Origin: Bacteroidales bacterium UBA3743
GTDB taxonomy: Bacteria > Bacteroidota > Bacteroidia > Bacteroidales > Paludibacteraceae
DNA: 64,000 bases
NCBI GenBank assembly: GCA_002371265.1
Contig: DFGT01000024.1
Coordinates: 1-64,000 of the forward strand
Direction of reading: 5' to 3'
A program made the position numbers and the translations under genes. Shown in pieces: positions 9,006-17,196 of the stretch. Under the pieces are notes generated by a model. That model saw only the letters and a list, made by a program, of their open reading frames with translations. It was not told the DNA's origin and searched no databases. The number at the start of each line of letters is the position of its first letter. Within the stretch, counting starts at the first letter, position 1.

Positions 9006-9466
9006 TACAACACAACGATATCCTCAACGTCAACAGTCTTCTCGCAATAATGGCAGACGTATGTCTCTGCTGACGGGTGAAGTTGACGGAATTTAGTCTT
9101 CATAGGTTCGTTGTTTGTGATACATTTAGGGTTCAGGCATTTCACCACTCCGACAACCTCCTGTGGATAGTTCAAAGCCATTTTTTCCACCACCTTGTAA
9201 TCACGGATAATGTTGATCTTTGCATGAGGAGCGATAAGAGCAACTTTGTTCACCTCTGTCTGTTCTAGGAATTTTTCAGAGATTTTAATGATAGCCTTCT
9301 TGCCGAGCTTGGCGCTGTCAAGGTTGTATCCGAAAGTTATCTGGCTGTGTGTATTCTTAAGGTTAAGAATAGCGATCACCTTGAAAAGCTTGTCTGAAGG
9401 AATATGGTCGATTACAGTACCCTCTTTGAGAGCGGCGACCTTTAATTCTTTATTGTCGATAGTCAT
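9005..9466 (-). CDS. pyrI: Aspartate carbamoyltransferase regulatory chain (PyrI)
   Basis: The 153-residue regulatory subunit of aspartate transcarbamoylase, which binds CTP/ATP and the catalytic PyrB chains. The allosteric domain starts KELKVAALKEGTVIDHIPSDK, and the C-terminal zinc domain has four cysteines in CLNPKC and CHYC (about residues 109, 114, 138 and 141). Length equals E. coli PyrI (153). It follows pyrB by 12 bases, the classical pyrBI arrangement, so feedback inhibition of pyrimidine synthesis by CTP is expected. Confidence 0.95.
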   Translation of the reverse strand: MTIDNKELKVAALKEGTVIDHIPSDKLFKVIAILNLKNTHSQITFGYNLDSAKLGKKAIIKISEKFLEQTEVNKVALIAPHAKINIIRDYKVVEKMALNYPQEVVGVVKCLNPKCITNNEPMKTKFRQLHPSAETYVCHYCEKTVDVEDIVVL

Positions 9467-9478
9467 TGTAGCAAGAGA

Positions 9479-10390
9479 TTAAATTAAACCAAGAGCGTCA
9501 CAAATAACAGCCTGACGGGCATACATCCCGTTTTTAGCCTGCTGGAAATAGTAAGCCTGTGGTGTATCGTCAACATCATTGGCGATTTCGCCGACGCGAG
9601 GAAGCGGATGAAGCACCTTCATGTTAGGACGGGTGTTCTCTAGCATTGAGGCGCAAAGAGTGTACACGTTCTTTACTCTTTCGTATTCCATAAGGTCGGA
9701 GAAACGTTCTTTCTGTACTCTCGTCATATATAATATATCGGTATTGCCAATCACATCCTGTGACAATTCCTTCAAATCTTGGAAAGGAATTTTGTTTTCC
9801 TTGCAGAACAACTTATATTTCTCAGGCATTGCCAACTCTATAGGAGCGACGAAATTAAAAGTTGGAGAGAAGTGTGACATTGCCATGATAAGCGAGTGGA
9901 CGGTGCGTCCGTACTTCAAGTCGCCAACCATTGTGATGTTGATATCGTTAAGTCTGCCCTGGGTTTGCTGGATTGTGAAAAGGTCTAGCATCGTTTGAGT
10001 AGGATGCTGGTTAGCACCGTCGCCCGCATTGATAATTGGAACATCAGTGACCTCAGACGCATATCTTGCAGCTCCCTCGATATGGTGTCGCATTACGATA
10101 ACATCCGCATAATTGCTCACCATCTTAATTGTGTCCTTTAAGGTCTCTCCTTTGGATGTGCTGGAAGTGGCAGCGTCGCTGAAACCGATGACTCTTGCTC
10201 CAAGACGGTTGGCTGCGGTCTCAAAACTCAAACGTGTGCGAGTAGAAGGTTCAAAGAAAAGTGTAGCGACAACCTTTCCTTGCAATATCTGTTGATTGGG
10301 GTTCTTTTCAAACTCTTTAGCTGCAGACAACACTCTTAAAATATCGTCTTTGCTGTAGTCTGTAATAGAAACCAAACTTTTACCTTTCAT
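9479..10390 (-). CDS. pyrB: Aspartate carbamoyltransferase catalytic chain (PyrB)
   Basis: A 303-residue catalytic subunit condensing carbamoyl phosphate with aspartate in de novo pyrimidine synthesis. Motifs: the carbamoyl-phosphate loop [13 protein letters not shown], the Ser/Lys loop [21 protein letters not shown], the [17 protein letters not shown] signature, the aspartate loop TRVQKERF, and HPLPRVGEI. First gene of the run pyrB-pyrI-flavin reductase-murA. The AT-rich sequence upstream begins the accessory island, so the promoter must lie just above 10390; I see no clean TAnnTTTG there. Confidence 0.96.
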   Translation of the reverse strand: MKGKSLVSITDYSKDDILRVLSAAKEFEKNPNQQILQGKVVATLFFEPSTRTRLSFETAANRLGARVIGFSDAATSSTSKGETLKDTIKMVSNYADVIVMRHHIEGAARYASEVTDVPIINAGDGANQHPTQTMLDLFTIQQTQGRLNDINITMVGDLKYGRTVHSLIMAMSHFSPTFNFVAPIELAMPEKYKLFCKENKIPFQDLKELSQDVIGNTDILYMTRVQKERFSDLMEYERVKNVYTLCASMLENTRPNMKVLHPLPRVGEIANDVDDTPQAYYFQQAKNGMYARQAVICDALGLI

Positions 10391-10671
10391 TGTATGACTT
10401 ATCTAAAAATTACACCGCTAAATTACAATAATTTATTTTGCCATTGTAAATCAGCGATATAGCCCGTTTTGTTAATTATCTTATATTTTGTAAGCAAAGT
10501 TAATATTTTTTTTTTATTCCACGATGATTTTAACGAAAACGATGATTTAATCGAAAAAATATTAAATATTTGTTTTATAGAAAGATACAACAAATTATTG
10601 AAAATAATTCTTTTTTTACCTACCCATTTTTCTGTATGATTCGTTTTTGATTGTATTTAATAGTTAAAATT
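10391..10671. other. AT-rich spacer, left edge of the accessory island
   Basis: Very AT-rich sequence with long T and A runs (for example 10500-10520) and no open frame of note. It holds the undefined pyrB promoter region and the transition from core genes to the island. Confidence 0.5.
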
Positions 10672-10939
10672 ATGATTGAATTAATAGAAAAAAGAGAATA
10701 CCGTTTATTATATAAACACGAATAGACAGACAAGATATGGTGGGTAGAAAATGTCGATTATATGGATGAATATATGTTCACATTATGACAAGAAGATAGT
10801 TTATCATTTGTTTGGAGACTATTTCGACAAACTCACTATAAGAGCAAAAAAAGAGTTGTTTGATAAAGAAAATCCTTATTTGATAGAGTTTTTGAGTGGA
10901 AAGAATATAAATTTAACTGTCTTATTTTTAGTGGTATAA
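10672..10939 (+). pseudogene. Broken small gene (one in-frame stop, one frameshift)
   Basis: From the ATG at 10672 one frame reads MIELIEKREYRLLYKHE, a TAG stop, then TDKIWWVENVDYMDEYMFT. Removing one base near 10785-10788 joins this to a second frame that reads YDKKIVYHLFGDYFDKL and continues through KKELFDKENPYLIEFLSG to a stop at 10939. The two pieces make one plausible acidic protein of about 88 residues, so this is most easily explained as a decayed gene. The WWVEN...FTYDKK...DKLT...FDKENPY pattern reminds me of a small family of uncharacterised proteins (DUF7675-like), but I cannot confirm that. Only the last 62 codons remain open, and their ATG at 10751 lies out of frame with the older upstream part. 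Confidence 0.5.
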
Positions 10940-11047
10940 TGGCTTATTAGAGTTCATATCAAAAAAATCTGACGAAATATTTTGAAGAGATGATATATGC
11001 ACTAAATTTGCAAAATAAACAATCTGTTCAAATAGATAAATAAGCTT

Positions 11048-11950
11048 ATGATCAGCAAAACCTTTAACCGATACATCTGGCTCCTTAATATTCTTATGCA
11101 ACGAAAAAAGATGACTTTTGAAGAGATCAGCGAAGAATGGCAAAAAAGTTGTTTTGGTGATAGTTCAAAAATGTCTTTACGAACATTTCATCAGCATCGA
11201 AAAGCTATTGAAGAGTTATTTGGCGTTGAGATAAAATGCAATTTATCTGACGGATATCATTACTATGTTTCTAATCCAGAAAAGATTCATAGAGATAAAA
11301 CACGCAAGTGGCTATTAAATTCGTTTTCTTTGTCAAATTTGGTTTCTGCTGGTCACAATATGAATGGACGTATCTTGTTTGAAGATATTCCCGGTGGCAT
11401 TGAATACTTACAGCCTGTTATCGAATCCATACAACAAAGAAAAACTCTTGAAATTGATTATCAGCCTTTTGCAGGAATTAGAAAAACTTATCATATGGAG
11501 GCTTATGCCATGAAGGTTTATCGTCAACGATGGTACATTGTTGGAAAGATTCAAGAGTATAATGAGATTCGTCATTTATCATTAGATAGAGTTTTAGATC
11601 TCTTAATAACAGGAATTTCATATTCTATTCCAGATAATTTCAATGCAGAAAAATACTATGCAAATACAGTTGGAATATATGTAAATGAAGATCTTAAGCC
11701 GCAAAAGGTCCGTATTCGAGTTTACGGAAAACAAGTGGACTATCTTCGTACTCTACCTTTACATTGTACTCAAGAGGAAGTCTTTTGTAAACATCAAGAT
11801 TATAGTGAATTTCAATATAATCTTTGCTTAACTCCTGAACTATCTACTCATCTGCTTGCAATGGGAGAAAATGTTGAGGTTTTAGAACCACAGGAGTTGA
11901 GAGTGCTGATAAAGGAACGATTGGAAAAATGTTTAATTAGGTATAAATAA
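11048..11950 (+). CDS. WYL-domain transcriptional regulator
   Basis: A 300-residue regulator. The first 65 residues look like a winged helix-turn-helix (KKMTFEEISEEWQ, then a possible recognition helix SLRTFHQHRKAIEELFG). The WYL domain spans about residues 115-200 (RKTLEIDYQPFAG, then QRWYIVGKIQEYNEIRHLSLDRV), and a WCX-like C-terminus follows. WYL domains sense ligands, often nucleic acids or nucleotides, and WYL regulators are frequent first genes of phage-defence loci. It ends 5 bases before the nuclease-like gene, so the two form an operon. Base composition is more AT-rich than in the flanking pyr and par genes. What it senses is unknown. Confidence 0.85.
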   Translation: MISKTFNRYIWLLNILMQRKKMTFEEISEEWQKSCFGDSSKMSLRTFHQHRKAIEELFGVEIKCNLSDGYHYYVSNPEKIHRDKTRKWLLNSFSLSNLVSAGHNMNGRILFEDIPGGIEYLQPVIESIQQRKTLEIDYQPFAGIRKTYHMEAYAMKVYRQRWYIVGKIQEYNEIRHLSLDRVLDLLITGISYSIPDNFNAEKYYANTVGIYVNEDLKPQKVRIRVYGKQVDYLRTLPLHCTQEEVFCKHQDYSEFQYNLCLTPELSTHLLAMGENVEVLEPQELRVLIKERLEKCLIRYK

Positions 11951-11955
11951 AATTT

Positions 11956-12834
11956 ATGGATAAAATAATAGAACATCAGCAGATATGGGCTACGGCTAAC
12001 AATAAAGAGTTTGACCAGAGTGGTAATCTGAAAAGTTATGAGTCTAATCTTTTTTGGCAACTAGATGATTATGATCTTAAATGTTTAAAAAAAGGGAGTG
12101 GTAATGAACTAAAAGATAAAAATGGAGAAAAAGCTAAGATGAAATCTTTGAAATCATCTTCAGCTTTATGTGTAAATTTCTTCCTATATCTTAAGCAAAA
12201 TGGATTACTTCCATTATTTTTAAAAGCAGTTGGAATTCATTGTAATAATGTGGTTTCTGCTGAATTTGAGAAACAACTTAAAACAAACGCTTCGAGTGCA
12301 AAAGCAAATCTAGATTTTTATATAGAGTATGACTATTGTATTGTTGGTATAGAAAGCAAATTTACAGAACATTATTCTATACATAATCTCCCATTAAAAC
12401 AGTCCTATCTATGCAAAGAAAATGAATGGACGTTAAAAGAAAAGTTTTCGAAAAATTTTCCAAATCTTGCAAAATGGATTAATTCGGAATGGAAACCTCG
12501 CAATTATTATGGTAAGGATAAGAAGAAAAAATACACTGGAAGATATTCTCCATTTGAGTATTTGGATGCCGAACAGCTTGTAAAACACTTGTTTGCATTA
12601 AATATTGAGAATGATAATTATACTTTGGTTTATATTCACTATGATATTCATTGTGATGAAATGGATAAACACCAAAAGGAAATCGAAGTTTTCAAAGATA
12701 TACTTAACGCTGACAATGTACATTTTATCTCGATATCGTATCAAGAAATTTTTAAAAGAATGAAAGAAGATTTGAAGTCTCACAGCGAGTATATTGAGAA
12801 AATGACGTCCCGCTATTTTAGTTTTAAAATATAA
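11956..12834 (+). CDS. PD-(D/E)XK nuclease-like protein (PGN_0703-type candidate)
   Basis: A 292-residue protein with a plausible PD-(D/E)XK core: Asp120 in NLDFYIE and Glu133-x-Lys135 in VGIESKFTEHY, on predicted adjacent strands. Upstream lies the pattern SSxxxCxN (Ser67-Ser68, Cys72, Asn74) before a hydrophobic helix (FFLYLKQNGLLPLFLK). The E-x-K-(F/Y)-T-E signature resembles the PGN_0703 family of putative restriction endonucleases as I remember it; this is recognition, not a search result. No methyltransferase gene is adjacent, which argues against an ordinary restriction-modification pair. It follows the WYL gene by 5 bases and precedes the sigma-nuclease fusion by 98 bases. GC is low. 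Confidence 0.6.
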   Translation: MDKIIEHQQIWATANNKEFDQSGNLKSYESNLFWQLDDYDLKCLKKGSGNELKDKNGEKAKMKSLKSSSALCVNFFLYLKQNGLLPLFLKAVGIHCNNVVSAEFEKQLKTNASSAKANLDFYIEYDYCIVGIESKFTEHYSIHNLPLKQSYLCKENEWTLKEKFSKNFPNLAKWINSEWKPRNYYGKDKKKKYTGRYSPFEYLDAEQLVKHLFALNIENDNYTLVYIHYDIHCDEMDKHQKEIEVFKDILNADNVHFISISYQEIFKRMKEDLKSHSEYIEKMTSRYFSFKI

Positions 12835-12839
12835 GATAC

Positions 12840-12878
12840 GTGTGCGGGGTTTATGCACACATCCTTATGTTTTTTTTC
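12840..12878 (+). terminator. Possible terminator after the nuclease-like gene
   Basis: GTGTGC-(9 bases)-GCACAC at 12840-12860, followed after ten bases by a run of eight T. The stem is short and the T run distant, so this is a weak call; it could also separate the WYL-nuclease pair from the next gene. Confidence 0.3.
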
Positions 12879-12932
12879 TAAAACTTAATATTTCATACGT
12901 ATATAATAAATAGAAACACATCTAAAACATTT

Positions 12933-14273
12933 ATGAATATGGAAAACAAATTATTTACATGGGAAGAGGAATTGGAGTTGTTAACTAAGAGTCAGTTTGG
13001 TGATTCAGAAGCAAAAAATCGTCTAATTCAATATTATATGCGTTTTGTCTCTTCTATCGCAAAAAAATACTTTGGATTTGGACTTACATCAGAGGTGTTG
13101 ATTGAGGAAGGAAAAATTGGATTGATTCATGCCATTGATAAGTTCAACAAATCTCGTGGATTCAAGTTTGCTCCATACGCTTTTTGGTGGATTCGTCAAA
13201 GTATTTGGCAGGCTTTGAAGGAATCTGGCACTGAAGATGGAAAAGCCTTAGTGTGTGAAGCCGAGAAACAGAGTAAGGCTAAAAGAAAACGTAAAGAGCC
13301 AACAATCGAAAGGTATACTAAGTTTTACACAGAACAGGCAATCAAGCAAATTATGCTAATTGACAACTACTCACCTGTATTTGATGGAGCTATGAATGGT
13401 GGATTGGCTTATGGCAAACATAGCCCTAAAATTCTAAGACAAGAGGACCGTGAAAAGAATCTTTATAATGCTATTCGACGAGATGCCATAAGATATTTTG
13501 ATGATTCCAATATTCAATGGTGGGAAATGGATTCAAGTTCAATTAACGATGTTCCAGCTCATGTTCTATCCTCACAGGTTCATTGCTTAAACCATCTGTT
13601 TGCAATTCGCAAGAATGAAGATGCGATAAAAGCAATTCTTTATCGTGCAACGCGAAGATGTTTCGATGCAATCTTGCCTGCTCTTGATGGAAATGGTTTG
13701 ATTGAATTTGAGTTTACTCATGACAATAAAGTACTACTTGGAGAAGACGCCACTGGAGCTTGTCGTGGTTCGTTGTGTACCTCAATAGATGCTATGATTA
13801 GAGCTAAGAAGGACAATGACATCTATCTGATTCCAATTGAATGGAAATACACAGAGAGTTATGTTCCAAAGGATAAGACAAACCCTATTCGATTGAAAAG
13901 ATACGCAACTCTTATTGAGAAATCAGAACAGCTGATTACTCCGCAGGATGGTGTTGCTTATTCCATCTACATGCAAGAGCCTCAATACGAATTGATGCGA
14001 CAAACATTACTTATGGAACAGATGGTACGTAATGGAGAAGCAACAAAATTCATCCATATCAATGTGATTCCAAATGGAAATACAGATTTGCGTCAACAAG
14101 TGGAAAACAATTACATTCCGAATCTAAAAGACAAAAGTTTATTTGTTTGTATTGACCCACAAGAGCTATTGGAACCGCTATGTGAAGAACCGTTTACTAA
14201 AGATGAGAATATCAATAATTTGATTGAGTATCTAAGAACACGATACTTCACTTCCAACCTAACTCTGTTATAA
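12933..14273 (+). CDS. Sigma-70 region 2 fused to a PD-(D/E)XK nuclease-like domain
   Basis: A 446-residue two-part protein. Residues about 10-97 match sigma-70 region 1.2/2: AKNRLIQYYMRFVSSIAKKY, then IEEGKIGLIHAIDKF and the region 2.3-2.4 stretch GFKFAPYAFWWIRQSI, which contains the WWIRQ core used for -10 recognition. Regions 3 and 4 are absent. After a basic linker (KRKRK near 118-121), residues about 205-440 resemble the neighbouring nuclease-like protein: SSQVHCLN (213-220), Asp286 in SIDAMI, and Glu303-x-Lys305 in PIEWKYTESY. The reading frame is unbroken. Inference: the sigma module may dock the nuclease on RNA polymerase or on melted promoter DNA, or may act in autoregulation. A standard sigma factor is excluded by the missing region 4. 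An older ATG-to-ATG choice (residue 1 or 3) does not matter for these calls. Confidence 0.75.
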   Translation: MNMENKLFTWEEELELLTKSQFGDSEAKNRLIQYYMRFVSSIAKKYFGFGLTSEVLIEEGKIGLIHAIDKFNKSRGFKFAPYAFWWIRQSIWQALKESGTEDGKALVCEAEKQSKAKRKRKEPTIERYTKFYTEQAIKQIMLIDNYSPVFDGAMNGGLAYGKHSPKILRQEDREKNLYNAIRRDAIRYFDDSNIQWWEMDSSSINDVPAHVLSSQVHCLNHLFAIRKNEDAIKAILYRATRRCFDAILPALDGNGLIEFEFTHDNKVLLGEDATGACRGSLCTSIDAMIRAKKDNDIYLIPIEWKYTESYVPKDKTNPIRLKRYATLIEKSEQLITPQDGVAYSIYMQEPQYELMRQTLLMEQMVRNGEATKFIHINVIPNGNTDLRQQVENNYIPNLKDKSLFVCIDPQELLEPLCEEPFTKDENINNLIEYLRTRYFTSNLTLL

Positions 14274-14337
14274 TCCATTAATTTTTCGAAATCCTTCGCC
14301 ACTATTTTGCACATCTCCATCCTATTTTCGCATCTTT

Positions 14338-14548
14338 ATGAAAGTAGCAATAGATAGTAGGAAACAGAACATTAAATGATTATGACAAGTTGCTGGAGTT
14401 TATTAATAATTCTGCAAAAAATATTGTAATCGATGCAATTGTGAGTGGTAGTGCAATCGTAGCTGACCGTTTGGTTGAAGTATATGCCAAGGTGTATGGC
14501 GTCCCTTTTTTGTGCAAAACTAATTATCACAATTTTGCAAAAACTTAA
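14338..14548 (+). pseudogene. Decayed SLOG/DUF2493-type gene
   Basis: From the ATG at 14338 one frame reads MKVAIDSRKQNIK and stops. Another frame starting in the same place reads LNDYDKLLEFINNSAKNIV, then DAIVSGSAIVADRLVEVYAKVYGVP and stops at 14548. Intact DUF2493/YspA-type SLOG proteins start MKVAIIGSR and carry a nucleotide-binding SGGAxGAD motif followed by LAERYAKEYGIP; here the motif has become SGSAIVAD and the start is frameshifted, so this is a relic. It ends about 95 bases before parA and marks the right edge of the island. DUF2493 genes are common cargo of plasmids and integrative elements. Confidence 0.65.
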
Positions 14549-14591
14549 AACAATAAAGCAACAAAGAATTAATGATAATAAAAAAAACTCA

Positions 14592-14599
14592 CTATATTT
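14592..14599 (+). promoter_or_regulatory. Candidate -7 element of the parA promoter
   Basis: TATATTTG matches the Bacteroidetes -7 consensus TAnnTTTG, 43 bases before the parA start. No clear TTTG lies 17-23 bases upstream. Confidence 0.4.
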
Positions 14600-14641
14600 G
14601 CGAACGAAAAAAGAATTAGAATTTTTTATAACAAAGAATTT

Positions 14642-15433
14642 ATGGGCAAGATCATAGCAATAGTTAATCAAAAAGGCGGTGTCGGCAAAACGACAACGAC
14701 TGTGAACTTGGGCGCTTGTTTGGCTACGTTAGACAAGAAAGTTCTTATAATTGATGCGGACCCTCAGGCTAATGCTTCGTCAGGTTTGGGATTGGATATT
14801 TCCGAACTCAACAACACTATATACGAATGTATGTTGGACGGAGCAAATCCAAAGGATGGTGTGCAGAACACCAGTCTTGAGTGCTTGAAGATTTTGCCTT
14901 CACATATAGACCTTGTGGGAGCTGAAATAGAGCTTCTTCAGGTGGAAGAGAGAGAGAGCGTTTTGAAAAAAGTGCTTGCTGGAATAAAGGACGACTACGA
15001 CTTTATTCTGATCGACTGCTCCCCTTCTCTTGGTATGGTCACTGTCAACGCCCTGACAGCTGCCGACTCTGTGCTTATTCCTGTCCAGGCTGAATATTTC
15101 GCGCTTGAAGGTATCGCCAAGTTGGTCAATACAATGCAGATTGTAAAGAAAAAGTTGAATCCGTCTCTTTCTATAGAAGGTTTCCTTATCACTATGTATG
15201 ACCCTCGCGCAAGATTGGGTCGTCAGGTGATTGAGGAGATCACTCGCTACTTCGGCGAAATGACATTCCAGACGGTAATCAACAGAAATGTGAAACTGGC
15301 AGAGGCTCCAAGCTTCGGACAGAGCATTATAGAATATGATATTGAAAGTAAGGGTGCTCAGAACTATATGCAGTTCACTCAGGAGTTCCTTGCTCGCAAC
15401 GCATCAAAAACATATTCTGGAGAACTTAAATAA
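14642..15433 (+). CDS. parA: ParA/Soj chromosome-partitioning ATPase
   Basis: A 263-residue Walker-type ATPase that drives segregation of ParB-bound chromosome origins. The deviant Walker A is KGGVGKTTTTVNLGACLA (residues 11-28), the A' motif is IIDADPQANASSGLG, and Walker B is FILIDCSPSLG. The short N-terminus without a DNA-binding extension marks the Soj-type chromosomal ParA. parB follows after 6 bases. In Bacteroidales this pair is usually chromosomal and near DUF5683 and lytic transglycosylase genes, as here, so the accessory island lies immediately upstream of a core operon. Confidence 0.95.
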   Translation: MGKIIAIVNQKGGVGKTTTTVNLGACLATLDKKVLIIDADPQANASSGLGLDISELNNTIYECMLDGANPKDGVQNTSLECLKILPSHIDLVGAEIELLQVEERESVLKKVLAGIKDDYDFILIDCSPSLGMVTVNALTAADSVLIPVQAEYFALEGIAKLVNTMQIVKKKLNPSLSIEGFLITMYDPRARLGRQVIEEITRYFGEMTFQTVINRNVKLAEAPSFGQSIIEYDIESKGAQNYMQFTQEFLARNASKTYSGELK

Positions 15434-15439
15434 CATAAG

Positions 15440-16387
15440 ATGCTGAACAACAATAACAAAAATAAATTTAAGCCTGGTGGTCTGGGCAAAGGTCTTGGCG
15501 CTCTGTTAGGCGACAAGAATATGTCCGATGAGAAAAAGGCTGAGGTAGAGGAAAAAATTGAGAATCTTAAAGGATCTTCTTCTCTTGAAGAGATATCTTT
15601 GGATCTTATAGAAGCTAATCCAGACCAGCCTCGACGCGAGTTTGACTCAGAAAAGATGCAGGAACTTGCCGATTCCATCAAGCAGATTGGTGTCATTCAG
15701 GCTATTACAGTTCGTAAAGTAGGCGACAAATATCAGATTATCTCTGGTGAACGCCGTTATAGAGCGTCAAAACTAGCTGGTTGCACTACTATTCCAGCTT
15801 ACATCAAGGATATTTCAGACAATGAGGTGCAGGAGATGGCTCTTGTGGAGAATATCCAGCGTGAGGATTTGAATGCAGTGGAAATAGCGATGGCTTACCA
15901 GAATTTGATGCAGGTGTGCAACTACACTCAGGAGCAGGTGAGCGAGAGAGTTGGAAAAAATAGATCCACTGTAACTAACTATCTCCGTATCCTTCGTTTG
16001 CCAGCGCCTGTTCAGGTGGGCTTGAAGGAGCGCAAGATCGAGATGGGTCACGCACGTGCCCTGCTTGGTTTGGATGATGAAAACGAAATCATCCAGGCTT
16101 ATCAGAAAGTGGTGAGAGACTGTTTGTCTGTGAGAAAAACGGAGCAGATGGTGCAGGACGAAAAGTCGAAAAAGTTCGATTCTGATCCTGAGACTCCTGC
16201 CAAACCTTCAAAACAGTTGCCAGAGGAGTATGAGGCATTAAAGAACCGTTTGCAGAAAATCTTTAATGTGAAGTTGGATTTGGTTCGCAACAATAAGGGT
16301 GCAGGAAAGATTACCATTCCGTTCGGAAGTGATGATGAACTTGAAAAGATCATAGAAACATTGGATAGCATCCAGAGAGGTGAATAA
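15440..16387 (+). CDS. parB: ParB/Spo0J chromosome-partitioning protein
   Basis: A 315-residue CTP-dependent DNA clamp that loads at parS. The N-terminal LGKGLGALL motif (ParA-stimulating) is at residues 15-23, the CTP-binding GERRYRASKLAG box at 103-114, VENIQREDLNAVE next, and the helix-turn-helix (YTQEQVSERVGKNRSTVTNYLRIL) at about 157-180. The C-terminal dimerisation part includes YEALKNRLQKIFNVKLD. I saw no perfect parS palindrome in the window. The stop overlaps the next gene's GTG start by 8 bases. Confidence 0.95.
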   Translation: MLNNNNKNKFKPGGLGKGLGALLGDKNMSDEKKAEVEEKIENLKGSSSLEEISLDLIEANPDQPRREFDSEKMQELADSIKQIGVIQAITVRKVGDKYQIISGERRYRASKLAGCTTIPAYIKDISDNEVQEMALVENIQREDLNAVEIAMAYQNLMQVCNYTQEQVSERVGKNRSTVTNYLRILRLPAPVQVGLKERKIEMGHARALLGLDDENEIIQAYQKVVRDCLSVRKTEQMVQDEKSKKFDSDPETPAKPSKQLPEEYEALKNRLQKIFNVKLDLVRNNKGAGKITIPFGSDDELEKIIETLDSIQRGE

Positions 16388-17195
16388 GTTGGAATATACA
16401 AAAAAAATAATAGTCTCACTTATGTTCATTGCAAATTGCATCGCTGCTTTTTGCAATGATTCTCTTTCTGTGGCAAACGAAGTGACTCCTACAGTCGCTG
16501 ATAGCGTCCATTCGCAGACGAATGCTGTTGCAGACAGTGTGAATTCAGCAGTCGCCACTACCGCAGACAGTCTGAATAACGTTGTCGTTGCGAACAGTGC
16601 CGACGCTTATGTGGTATCGAATTCTGATAATGTTGCCGCACCGTCGAAACAAAAGAGATCAAGAAAAAGAGCTGGCGAAGAGTATTGGATGCCAGACCCT
16701 AAGAAGGCTATGTGGTTTTCTCTTTTATTGCCTGGAGCCGGTCAGATCTACAACCGTTCATATTGGAAGGTGCCTTTGATTTATGGACTTGGAATAGGAA
16801 GTTTTTATGTGGTCTCTTTCCAAGGACGAATGTATAAGGAATATTCTGCTGCCTACTACTCTTTGGTGGACAATGATCCTAAGACACGTGATTTTGATCC
16901 TATCTTTGAAGGATTGGGTAAGGTGGACGACGATTGGAAGAAGAAAGTGCTCGAACAAAAGATGAACACATACAGAAGATATAGAGACATGTGTATTTTC
17001 GCATCTGTATTGTTATATGTCGGCAATGCTTTGGATGCATTTGTGGATGCCCACCTTTATGATTTTTCTATATCGGAAGATTTATCACTGAATATCAGAC
17101 CAGAAATTAAATATGATGAACATTATGCAACTGTGAAAGGATCCCAACAGTCGTTAGGGTTGAAATTCACGTTGAATATTGGAAACAGAAAATAA
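16380..17195 (+). CDS. DUF5683 domain membrane protein
   Basis: A 271-residue envelope protein of unknown function. It starts at GTG 16380, inside the end of parB. A signal-type hydrophobic segment (IIVSLMFIANCIAAFC) is followed by a low-complexity Ser/Val/Asp/Asn stretch with repeated ADSV(N/H)S words (about residues 35-85), then the DUF5683 core: PDPKKAMWFSLLLPGAGQIYN, a membrane segment (VPLIYGLGIGSFYVVSF) and a second (CIFASVLLYVGNALDAFVDAHL). The LLPGAGQIYN motif is characteristic. Conserved position after parB in Bacteroidales suggests a link with cell division or the envelope, but no activity is known. Confidence 0.85.
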   Translation: MNKLEYTKKIIVSLMFIANCIAAFCNDSLSVANEVTPTVADSVHSQTNAVADSVNSAVATTADSLNNVVVANSADAYVVSNSDNVAAPSKQKRSRKRAGEEYWMPDPKKAMWFSLLLPGAGQIYNRSYWKVPLIYGLGIGSFYVVSFQGRMYKEYSAAYYSLVDNDPKTRDFDPIFEGLGKVDDDWKKKVLEQKMNTYRRYRDMCIFASVLLYVGNALDAFVDAHLYDFSISEDLSLNIRPEIKYDEHYATVKGSQQSLGLKFTLNIGNRK

Positions 17196-17196
17196 A

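Noticed and set aside
10751..10939. Live 62-residue gene
   Set aside because: Its first residues are out of frame with an older upstream reading that continues the same protein; better explained as a pseudogene.
12933..14273. Ordinary sigma factor
   Set aside because: No region 3 or 4 is present, and the second half carries nuclease-like residues.
11956..14273. Type II restriction-modification system
   Set aside because: No methyltransferase motif (such as FxGxG with NPPY or DPPY) is found in the island.
10391..14641. Prophage or integrative element
   Set aside because: No integrase, relaxase, capsid or att-like direct repeats were seen; only an exchanged cargo island is supported.
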